This document shows, one piece after another, positions 44,501-56,500 of a stretch of DNA of 64,000 bases. The DNA comes from Hyposmocoma kahamanoa. Its lineage: Eukaryota; Arthropoda; Insecta; Lepidoptera; Cosmopterigidae. How positions within the stretch are numbered: position 1 is the stretch's first letter; each line of letters begins with the position of its first letter. Location of the stretch: positions 8,871,497-8,935,496 of the forward strand of contig NW_020656077.1 in the NCBI RefSeq assembly GCF_003589595.1, given 5' to 3'. The position numbers and the translations under genes were made by a program. The notes under the pieces are model-generated. The model saw only the letters and a list, made by a program, of their open reading frames with translations. It was not told the DNA's origin and did not search any database.

Positions 44501-47500
44501 CACACAATTTACACCCAAACTCGCGAGAGAAATAAATGTAGGCAATATAAATATTTATCCCGGCCCGGGAATCGAACCTGGCATCCCTGCGTGGCAGTCA
44601 GGCATGGTAGCCGTTCGGACACTAAGGGTCGTATTCTAGAACTCTACTCAATACTCAAGTCAGGACTTGAGTATTGCAGTGAGCACTGAAAATCATACTC
44701 AAGTCCTTGCCATTAGAATCGTATTTCCTGTGCTTGAAATCATACTCCAGTCTGCTCAAATCCTGACTTGAGACTTTAGTAGAGTTCTGGAATACGACCC
44801 TAAGGCAGTTAACTGGTCTGGACTATTTGGTCTAATATTACTTATTTGACAGTAAATGTTTCAGACGGATGTTGGACGCAGAACGAAAGTAGACCTGAGG
44901 TGCGGGAGGAGTGACAGTTCACATAATAGTTATGTCGCTCTGCACAAGGGATAATTTCAACAAGTTTTTTCTGACGATATTAAATGAAAAAATACCAATG
45001 TCTTGTCTATTCATTTCAATTATCGTTGCACATAACAACAGTTTACTAATTCGGTACCATTGACTTACAATTATATGGACGTCGGGTCCACGCTAAAAAG
45101 TGTCCGAAATTATAGGGCGTTAAAATCGTATATCGTCATTCACGCTTTAGTCTTCGTTTCTTCGACTAACAGCGAAGCAAGCAAAATTAGACAGTACTGC
45201 GATGACATTACAATTTAAATTCAACGTTTTAGCTTTTTCATATTCCTTTACATGTCACTACGTTTAAATAGGTTGACTTGGGACATTTTTTTCGTGGTTT
45301 TTGTATTAGACCCGTCGTCCATTTATTTGTAAGTCAATGTTCGGTAGGCACATTTTTCAAACAATCTTTTCTTATTTAGTGTTGCCTTGATGAAGCGTTA
45401 ATTGAGACTGTGTTTTACCCATCGTCATCGTCATTTAATTTGTTTGAAAACAATCTGCCAAATCATTACGGTGATAACTGCGCTCCGGTTGTCAGCCCGA
45501 ATTCGAAACAATTGACGGGTGACGTCAATCGTTTCACTTGAAAACGAAACTTGAGCCTTGCTATAATGAACGAAAATTTAAAAAATGCTGTTTTTGGAAT
45601 GAAACAGACCCCCATAGTTAGATATATCTTTATTACAATAAATACAGAGTATTTTTGGAATGTACGGAGACGTACACACAGATCAGTTGTTGGCGCTGTA
45701 CTATTTCAGCTTTCTAATTTGTGATTTCAGCACAAACGAGAGTTGATATTTAAAAGTGATAGGTCCATTTGCCTCATGAGTTGCCACGGTTGGATGGCCC
45801 TTATTTCGTCTCCATTTCTGGTCATATACTCGTTTTACCATTGCCAGAGGCGCCATCTTGTTAGAGCGCTCTTTTAACAAGAAAATATTTGTTTTCATAT
45901 AATATTGATTGTTTCTCATGTTAAAGATATTTATGTTAAGAAAACTATTAATTTTAATATGGAAAATAATGACAGACATGACATTAATACGAGGAATAAA
46001 AATAAACTAGCTGTTGGCTGTCATCTTCACAAAGTCTCAAATTCATTTAAGGAAATGTATACGCTTCTATAATAAGATTCCAATTGACTTTCAATATTTA
46101 ACATTTACGAGGTTTAAAACTGTAGTGAAACAAAAACTTTATTCTAAAGTCTTCTGGGTGCTTGAATGACAAAAATCCGTGGCAGTCACTCGATAGATGT
46201 TAAAATTAAACATTGTCAAAGTCAAAGTCAAAGTCAAAGATGATTTATTCCATAGGTAAAATAAATTTACACTTGAAAACGTCACATTTAAGGTACTGCT
46301 CGTTCACTACGCTGACCTCCCTGAGAAGAACGAGCAAGAAACTCTAGGGATTGCTCTTTTCAAATAAACTTAAATGCTATGGAATACATTTTGAATCAAA
46401 TTTGTGTGGATTCAGGAGCCATGTCGTCTTTCCATACATCTTTATCTAACACGTAGTCTTCAATTTTGTAATATGATTTTTCGATCAAAATATTTTTAAT
46501 GTAGTTTTTAAACTTAGGAAATGATAAACTTAATATATGCTCCGGAATCTTATTGTAAAAACGTATACAGTTCCCCATAAAAGAGTTGTTTACCTTGGTT
46601 AAACGAAATCGTGGTACCATGAGTTTGGACTTAGCTCTAAGGTTAATATTATGGATATCTTCTTTCTTATTGAAATTATGTATATTTTTACGGGCATATA
46701 AAATATTTGAGTAAATGTACTGTGATGCCACAGTCATGATACCAGTCTCCTTAAACTTTTCTCTGAGAGATACCCGAGAGCCTAGACGGTACACAGAACG
46801 AATCGCTCGTTTTTGCAATACAAATATGGTTTGAATATCTGCCGCTTTACCCCACATGAGAATCCCGTAGGACATTATACTATGGAAGTAACTAAAATAA
46901 ACTAGTCTAGCAGTACTAACATCGGTAAGCTCACGTATTCTGCGGACTGCGTATGCAGCGGAGCTTAATCTGCTGGCTAGGGACGATATATGTGGAAACC
47001 ACTGAAGTTTACTATCTAAGGTCACTCCCAAGAAGACTGCTTTATTAACAAGGTCTAACTTTTCTCCGTTTATTTCTATGCTTGGACTAGTCGATTTTAC
47101 GTTAGGTAATTCAAATTTAACACATTTTGTCTTCTTGGCATTAAGCAATAAATTGTTAGCATTAAACCAATAAACTACTTTAGAGAGGGTATCATTAATA
47201 CGGTCATAGTTAATGTCATGTCTGTCTGTTTTAAAAATCAAGGATGTGTCATCAGCAAACAACACTATTTCGCAATGGTCCTTAACAAAGAATGGCAGAT
47301 CATTAATATAAATCAGAAATAAGAAAGGTCCAAGTATTGAGCCCTGCGGAACACCCATTTTTACTGGAGAACCCAAAGAAGTCGCTCCATTTATGCCTAC
47401 TTTCTGAATTCTACCGTTGAGATATGATGAGACAAGTTTCGACGCCTTGCCATTTACACCGTAATGTTCCAGCTTACTAATAAGAGTATTATGATCAACG

Positions 47501-50500
47501 CAATCAAATGCCTTTGAGAGGTCACACAAAAACACCAATAGCGTTCTGGGATCTTTCCCAAGCATCAAAGATGTGTTTTAGTAACGCTACCCCCGCATCG
47601 CTAGTCGATCTACCACTAGTAAACCCGTATTGTTCACTATGAAAAATATGATTCCTACCGAAATAGGACAGTAATTGAGATAGCATAACCTTTTCGAATA
47701 TTTTACTTAAAGCTGGTAAAATTGAAATGGGCCTATAGTTGCTAGGATCAACTTTCCTACCGCTTTTGAATAAGGGAATAACCTTGCTGTATTTCATTAA
47801 ATCGGGAAAAACACCTTCGTCAACGCACCTATTGAAAGCTACAGCTAACTGTGGGGAAATGAGATTAATAACTGAGTCTATAACTTTAGTTGATATGCCC
47901 CAGAGATCTTCAGTTTTTTTAACATGTATTGACTTAAAAGCTTTTATGATGTCTTGTGGATTAACATGACGAAAATTAAATAAACTGCCACAAACGTTAA
48001 CATTTTCCTTTAGGAGATCAATAGCAAGTGAAGGGGAGGAATTTAATGATTTTGTAGTGTTCACAGCAATTTCCGAAAAGAACGATTCAAAAGCTTGGGC
48101 TACTTTATCTTTAGATTTTATAAGTTTGCTGTCTAATTCTAAAACTATATCTCTATCGTGTAGTTTAACCCTGCCTGACTCTTTATTTATTATGCTCCAA
48201 GTAGTTTTAGATTTATTTATCGATTGTCTAATTTTGTCGCTGTGAAACTTAACCTTAGCAGCTATACAAACTTTTTTAAATATTTTCGAATAAATTCTAA
48301 CATATTCTATGAAATTGGAATTATTATTATAAGTTTTCATAGCATATAGCTCATACAAACGAGACCTACTCTTATGAATACCTACTGTTGCCCAGTCGTT
48401 GAATTTAGTCTCTCTATGGAAAGTTAATGTTTTCGATTTAAATATATTGTCAAATTCATTTTTAATTAAACCAAATATCGTGTTATATAAAGTATTTGGA
48501 TCCTCCGGTATATGGGATAGGGAATTTAAACTGTTGCCGATATTATTTTGAAATCTAATTATTCGTTCTGTGGTAATCGGTCTGCAGAGAAATTGGTCTA
48601 CCTTCTTGCTCATTTTACAATTAAAAGAAGCCAATTGGCCACTATGGTCGGATCTTAAGCAATTTATTATTGATTTAGACACTGCGTCTGTGTTACAAAA
48701 GATGTTATCAATACAAGTAGAAGAGGAGGCAGTAATGCGAGTTGGTTCTAAAAAAAGATTAATCAAGTTAAAACTTTGAAATAAATTAATGAGTCTTGCA
48801 GAAGTAGAACAGTTTTCCAACAGGTTTACATTGAAATCTCCACATATTACTACGTTTTTTTTGGTTGGAAAAATCCGCTTTAAACTGTCTTCCATAATTA
48901 ATTCAAACTCGTTAAAATTAGCAGAGGGGGGCCTGTATACACATAAGACGACAAACTGATCCAATTCCACACATGAAATCTCAATAGTTCGTTCAGTAGA
49001 AAGATTTGTGATATCCTTACGCTCTTTAAATTTTAAGTTACGCTTAATAATAATCATGGATCCGCCTCTACTTAAGCTCTTTCTTATGAACGAACTGACT
49101 ATTACATAATTTTCTATATTGTTAATGGCTTCGTAATCTTTCAGCCAGTGTTCTGTAACACAAAACACGTCAACGGAAATATCGTGCAAAAAAAGACTTA
49201 TTTCTAATATTTTGCCAGAAAAGCCTTGAATATTTTGATGTACTACATGGAAACGATTAGACTTTTCTGTTGTCGTGTTTTTTAGTTTAAATTATGGTTA
49301 GTAAAATGTATACTGTTGCTACTTAAAGTAGGAGCATTGTCGTGGGACTGTGTTATATCTTCTATAACAGCGTCCTTAATATTAAAAGATAGCAAACTAG
49401 CTATATGTCTTAGATACCTTAGGGGTAAAAGTAAATTATCCTCAAAAAGTTTGAAGTTCCTTACGAACTTATTAATGTCAAAACAAAATATAACGTCACT
49501 ATGACGGCAAGTCAAATTATGTATGTGCGAATTTATGTTATATATATACTTATTACGAGCGACGCCTAGGTTAGAGCAGTAAGGGAATGCACTTAGTATG
49601 AATTTACACCCACACTTCTCATGAATTCTCAAGAACACGTCAATGCTACTATTTACTTCTTTTTTACTAATGTTAGTACTATCACCTATTATAAGAATCA
49701 CTGTTGTATATTTATCAAAGTTGCAATCACTTAACAGTGTAATAATTTGACTAAAAGTAGCTCCTGGATAGCAATAGTTGACTATCCTTTGTTTTAAGTG
49801 GTTACTAATTTATAATGATAAATGTATTCAAATGTGTATTTACAAAGAGCAGGCCCTAGAGTCTCTTGCTAATTCTTCTCAGGGGAATCTGCCTCAGGAA
49901 TGAGCAGTAGAGTTAACAAGTATGACGATTTCAAGTGTAATTTGCGTGTCTATGAAATAATCATTATTTGGCGTTGAATCAATTGCAAAATAACTATGTG
50001 CACTTTGAACTCACCGCCGACAGCGACATGTCTAGATTTGGGGTCGATTGCAACGCATGTAGGCTCGAACTTGAGTGGCAGACTCGACTGCTTGCTGTCG
50101 CCAATTATAACCAAAAGCTGGAAAAGTACACATTATATATTTTGACGGATTTTAAACGACAGTAATGCTTAGTGCATTTAAAAGCATAAAACGATTTATA
50201 TGCAGGTGATACTGGTGAAACGTTTATGTATTTTTTTACACTGATAATTATCCATGATAACATTGATAACATAATTATCCAAGATAATTTTCTGTGCATT
50301 CTACTTCGTACTATTTCTCATTACAATGATTTGTTTATTATTGTTATCTGGTAAAAATAAATAATTATATAGTCAGTGCCTGGGTGGTTAAATTGATATT
50401 CGCGCTGACTGTACTTATTACAATTTAACAGGTACAGTCAAGAGCACGTCAATCTTGACACTTTGTACTTTGGACCGTTCTTGTCCTTAGCGGCATGGAG

Positions 50501-53500
50501 TTTAAGTCTTAAGTGTCAAGGTTCACGTGCTCCTAACCCTGTACAAGGTCCAGTACACGTCAAGCTTGACACTTTAAATATACCCGACTCTATACCCTTT
50601 GCGATAAAAACCAGCAAAAATATCATACCTCTTTGACTGTAGCAATAATTGTAGTATCGTCATCCAGAATGTAATCCATTCCGCGCGGCTGCGACCCCAG
50701 GGGCACAGATTCGGCAGTGTACGTCGGTACCTCGCCTGGCAGCAAAACAAAAAAATATTATGGAACCAGCCTTCACACTGTATCACGGACATTATCAATT
50801 GCCACAAAAAGAAATAGAATGTAACAACTTTTTAACTGCCTACGTGGCTTAACGGTTACCATGCTGGTCTGCCACGCAGAGGTCCCGCGTTCGATTCCCG
50901 GGCCGGGAGAAATACCTACAAACCGTGACTGGTAGGATTACCTCTCCCACGTGGCGACGCTTCGTGAGAAAGGTGATTTGAAAATTAATGTAAAAAAAAA
51001 ATTATCTAATAACACTAATTTATAAGCACTTTTCTAGTTATTATTACTAACAACTTATGAAACTCGTTGTCTGAAATAAAATAATTTTAATTTTTTTTAA
51101 GGGTAGCGAACTAGGGGATGAATTCGATTTCGCGGATTTTCCGGTAACCGATTTCAATAAAACTTGGCCAATAGACGTAATTCCACGAACTTTTAAGGTA
51201 GGTTTTTTTGTAAAAAAGTTCGATCCACTTGTTATTGAAAAAAAATTGTTATTAGCCATTGACTTACAATTAGATGGACGTCGGGTCCGCGCTAAAAAGT
51301 GTCCGCACTTGTAAGGCGCTAAAATCGTATACAGAGCGCCAAACTCCGCTTTAGTCTTCATTTGTTCGACTGACAGCGCGATACTGCGATGACATTACAA
51401 TTTAAATTTCGAATAGGTTGACTTGGGACATTTTTTCGTGGTTTTTGTATTAGACCCGTCGTCCATTCATTTGTAAGTCAATGTTATTAGCAGAAAAATC
51501 TTGTTGAACTTATCCCGTGCAAAACTCGACATAACTGTTACTTTCATTCCTCCCTCACCACGCAACTACTTCAAGAACCGACTCAGTAGCTACCGCTTAC
51601 GATAAGCCTGTATAATGATAATTATTTTTTACAATAATATCAAGTGACGGGACGAACAAGTCGTGTGAACACGCCTGTCCATAACAGTTGCAGTGTCATT
51701 GAGTGCTTTAAATCGCAAGACATAAGTTGACAAGTCCCATGTGACTGTAAATTCACCAGCACCCTTACCCTTCAAAACCGGAATTCAGTAATGCTGACAT
51801 TATTGCTTGGCGGCAGAAATAGGCATGGTGGCAGTACTACCCTGGACGAGCTCTTTCACAAGGCTCTAATGCTACTAAGTATTTGACCTCCATCTCACCT
51901 GATGGAAAGTGACGATAAGATTCCTGAAGGAAGTCGAGTGGCACGAGGGTCCCGCACCCACGTTGAGTTGCAGAAACCAGCCCGTTACGCTATACCATAG
52001 TCAGAGGAGGAACGATGCGGGTAATTGCACTTAAAAAGATACCTTCAGCTTGGGGCTTGCCACGTCGAAGAGAATCGTCGATGCCGCACGTAAGCAGCGA
52101 ACCGTCCTTCGTGGCGCGCATGCCGTTGACCTGGTTGCCGTGCCCTTGTCCCAAGATGTGACGGCCTTCACCTGGACGAAACAACAAACAATATAATACA
52201 TAATAAATAATAATAATTACATGAGATTATTGACCCGAAACAGCACTATAGTCTGTCTTTTTGAAGATGGAGTAAAAAGACAGTTCTTTTTTTTTTAATT
52301 TATTGCATGACCTGGATACAAAGTCCTTGAGTCGAAAACATGTTAACACTAACAAAACAAAGGCTTGGAACTTAGAACATATTCAAATTAAGTAATTATT
52401 TACAAATATGTTAACAATTAAATTTTTTCTACAGTACTTATAATACACTTATATGAGTGGAATAAAAAACACATTATTGGATAGTACGTCCTGAACGCGG
52501 CGGGGAACACTGACTGGTTTCGCACACAACTGCTGTCACTTGTGTCTTTCAAAAGAAGAGACCGTTGGTTGTTGCAAGTTAGGTCAGTTGAAAATAATAT
52601 GCTTTAAAACTGCTTCTTCTTCAGTGCAGTTGGGACATCGTGTGTTATTTAGCACCGTTATTCTATTCAGATGAGTCGGAACCACAGACATATATCTAGA
52701 TAGACGCCGCAAGTACATAAATTTGTATGAAAACCGAACGTGACACATTGTATGTATCCACCACGACGTCACAAGAACTATTTAGTGATGAGAAACCTTC
52801 CGCGCTAAATCGATTGATTGAACGGAATACACGTATTCCATTCAATTAATCGATTCAAGTATTCGTTGAAAGTAGTCGTGAAATATTAATACAGTAGAAA
52901 AATATCAAAACAAGATAGTTACGTCCTTTATTAAAAGTTGTTTTTAAAAAATTTTGATTACTTAATAATTTAAACTTTAATTTTTAATCAACTTCAAATA
53001 TTAAAACTATTGTCCTTGAAATATATAACTGTCTTTTGTAATAGAAGATGAATTTTGTGAAGTCATGGAACACCATGACTTCACAAAATTCACCAAAAAT
53101 AAACTTTGAAAATTTTGTTGTAATATCTGAGACACTTCAGGTCTGTATTTGGTAGTATTTATACAGGGTGGAAATTTGTAATGCCACCTGTAGGGAAAGT
53201 ACTCTAAATACTGGAGATAGAAATTTTTACTTAAAGGAAACATTCCTTACTTTTTTAAAAGAAATAAAACTGCATTCATAGATTTTCGAAAATTTCTAGC
53301 AGCACGCGGGAATCGAACCCGCTTTAATCTGAAAAAAATGCACCCTGCACTTTCATTGCATCGATCGATAGGGTTAATTATAAAAATAAAATCTCTCTCA
53401 CAAAATTTTTTAAAAACCATGAAATCTTAACGTATTTTAATAAAACGAAAAAAATGGTAATCTAACTAATTAGTTGCTCGAAATGAGCTCCATTTTCTTG

Positions 53501-56500
53501 GATACACAAATTTAATCTTTTAACGAATTCATTTTTCAATTGTTTCACTTCAAACTGTCCAGTTTGAGCTTTGCTATAATGGACGAATATTGTAAAATCA
53601 CTTATTTAATTACCGTTGAAATGTGATTCCGTTTTATTTGTAATTAGATGTTTTGCTGTTTTTCCCACACCACCGAATGGAACAGTACGCCATTGTTATA
53701 GATATTATCTCTATTACAATAAATACAGAATATTTTTGGAATATACGGAGACGTACACACAGGTCAGGTTGCCATGATAGATGGCCCTTATTTCGTCTCT
53801 ATTTCTGGTTATATACTCGATGATTAAAAGCAAATACCTTAGCCAACGAGCTCAACACTCTACGCGCGAGATCAATGTTGTTTTTTCATCATTACATTGT
53901 TGTATTAAACATAGAAATACCACTAAGTAATTTCCTTAATGTACCACATACCTGTGCTGACGTTCCACGAAGTAACACAACCGTCATGGCTGGCCGTGTA
54001 GACAGTGTGTCGGTCAGGGTGGAGCGCGAGACACGTGATGGGTTTATTGTGACCCATCAGGACCTGCCACGGTGTGTCAGGGTTGTTCACGTCCAGGTAA
54101 TTGATCACACCTGACAGCGACACCGAGAGGAGATGCTTTCCTTGCCAAAGACAAGATACCTGAAGGAGTTGAATACGTCGTTAAAATTCTATAACAAAAT
54201 TCAAATGAACCAATCCCGTGGCTGTAATATCACGTTGAACAGTTGGACTTCAAAACACCCAATCACAAAATTAATTATATATTTGGGAAATGGAAAAAGG
54301 AACAGTAGCCAACTGTAATACTAAGTTCTGTTAAAATAAGTTACTGCAAAATAAACACTGAATACTTAAAAAAAATTATTCACATTTACCAAAACAGGAA
54401 AAGCTTGTTCAAATTACAAATCTACGAAAAAATCTTTACTTCCGAATAAAAATACTAGAGTTTCAAAAGAAATGCTTCTATAAAAACGTTTTTACCACAC
54501 TGCAGAAAGCTTAATTTACATTATTGGTTATAAATTTTCTTCTTCTCAATTATAATGAAAGTAATATCATATTTAAAAAAACCAGCTTATTTCTCTCTCA
54601 AGTTTTCAATTCCAATACATCATAATTCTAAAATTAATTAAAGCAAAAGATTCATTCAGTCAATACCTGTTGATTCTCCACAGCAGTGCCCATATTGAAG
54701 AGCGTGGTGCGTTGCATGGTCTCCACGTCCCAGATGGCACATGTCTTGTCCCCGGAACAGGATAACAGTTGAGTGCCGTCAGGCGACCACGAGATGCCGT
54801 ACACGCCACCCTTATGAGCAGGTGAACCGATCTGCAAGGTCCAAATAATGTCTTATTGCATGAGATGTACCCAGACTGCATTTCTTGCAGGTCATTATAA
54901 AATAGGGGTTCAGAAAGAGACTTTTTTATTTAAATTATGGATACGACGTAGACGTTTCGATTCGCTTTAATGTTGAAACGATTTTCTTAAAAATCACATA
55001 GAAATTATACGATACAAAAAAATCGCTAGTACGTGCACAATTTTTAATAATAATAATAATATATTTATTCAAAGAAAGAAAGAAACAGTAACAAGATTAT
55101 AACAAAGACAGAAAAACTTAAAGCCTAACTAGCCATTTATAGATATAAATAAAGTGCAAAATAGGAACAATGGTTTGATTGATGTTTTATTAGAAAACTC
55201 TCTTGCGGCGATGTAAGGATTTAATTTTAATTTAAGAAAATTATCTTGAGTGGAAAAGTTGTGTGAGTATGGAATAATATTAATAAGCAATAACAATATA
55301 CAAGTGATATACTTTGTGTGTTTGTCTTGTGTAGTGTGATTAAGATTATAATAATATATATGAAGTACGCTAATTTTTAACCGGTAAATTAAATCGTAAA
55401 ATTGAATCGATCTCTCGTAATGCGTATCCCTAGTCACTTTGTTATTGAGAACACGTTATAATAATGACAAGGTGGCTACTTACCTGTACCAGCTCGGCAG
55501 TCAAATTTTATGACTGTACGCGCCGAACACGAGCGGGTTAGGTTCGCTTAAGAAGAGTAGTAGAAGTGGACTGTATGGAGAAAGAATGTCTGGAGAGGGA
55601 AGCATTGGTAAGTAGAGGTATAGCTGTACGACTGAATTATGCTCATCGAGTATATCACCAGAAATAGTTACGAAATAAGGGCCATATATTCCTGGTATTA
55701 GCGATACAGCTCTTATAAATATCAACTCCCGTTTGCACTGAAATATAGGCAGGTTAACTACTGACCTGTGTACGTATCCGTACATTCCAAAAAATATTCT
55801 GTATTAATTGTAATAAAGATAATATCTCTAACAATGCCGTGCTGTTCTATTCGGTGGTGTGGGAAATACCGCAAAACATCTAATTACAAAACAAACGGAA
55901 TCACATGTCATCGGTAATTAAATATTGAATATGTAATTTTGCAATTTTCGTCCATTATAGCAAAGCTCAAGTTAACTGGTCGATTTGTTGTTATTGTTAT
56001 TGAAACAGTTGACGACACCCGTCAATTGTTTCGAACTCGGGCTAGCCAATCGGAGCGCAGTTGTCACAGTAATGGTATGGCAGAATAGTTTAAATATAGA
56101 ATAGTAAATGACATTTCGTCTCTATTTCTGGTTATATACTCGATGACTATGCTACACTGACGTTAGAGGTGGACTTCGTGGTCGTAATCGCTCTTCCTCT
56201 ACTTCCAGCAGGCCTCTAAATGTCTCCTACAAATGCGGCGGTACTCGTGGCGGTTCCATTGATGCGGTGGCGGTCAGAGGTGACTCCAAGTTACTATGAT
56301 CACTTGCTTTATCACCGTTTAACAGTACAGTACAGTAACACACAGAAAGAGATCAAAAGACAGCGGTATTTCACACACGGCGAAATAAGAAATGGGTGAA
56401 ACTACGGAGAGTACGTTAGTTCAATATGGCGGTGAATCCACAGAGCTAAGCGAGTGTTGATGGCTGGTCCAAGGCGGACGCACGTTACCCAGGACGGTTA

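Larger units (their letters stand above)
44373..44915. mobile_element. Family D MITE, copy 3, interrupted by nested insertions
   Basis: GATGCAAATGAAGCTTCATAC and CTTTTAATTT on the left rejoin TATTACTTATTTGACAG on the right once 44431-44830 is removed. Confidence 0.7.
46217..49809 (-). mobile_element. CR1/Jockey-type LINE, 5'-truncated, in a WDR1 intron
   Basis: The 3' terminus is four TTTGAC-type hexamers (TCAAAG on + at 46217-46240). Upstream in its own sense come a 3' UTR, ORF2 split by one frameshift, and the C-terminal part of ORF1, cut at about 49809. 5' truncation and a short-repeat tail are hallmarks of target-primed reverse transcription. It lies in the same sense as WDR1. Confidence 0.9.

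Noticed and set aside
45701..45979. 92-codon - strand frame
   Set aside because: Overlaps the family C end and flanking AT-rich DNA; no protein features.
50826..50965. tRNA gene
   Set aside because: A and B boxes are present, but acceptor and anticodon arms do not pair; better explained as a SINE head. The same holds for 30650, 42845, 44431 and 63282.
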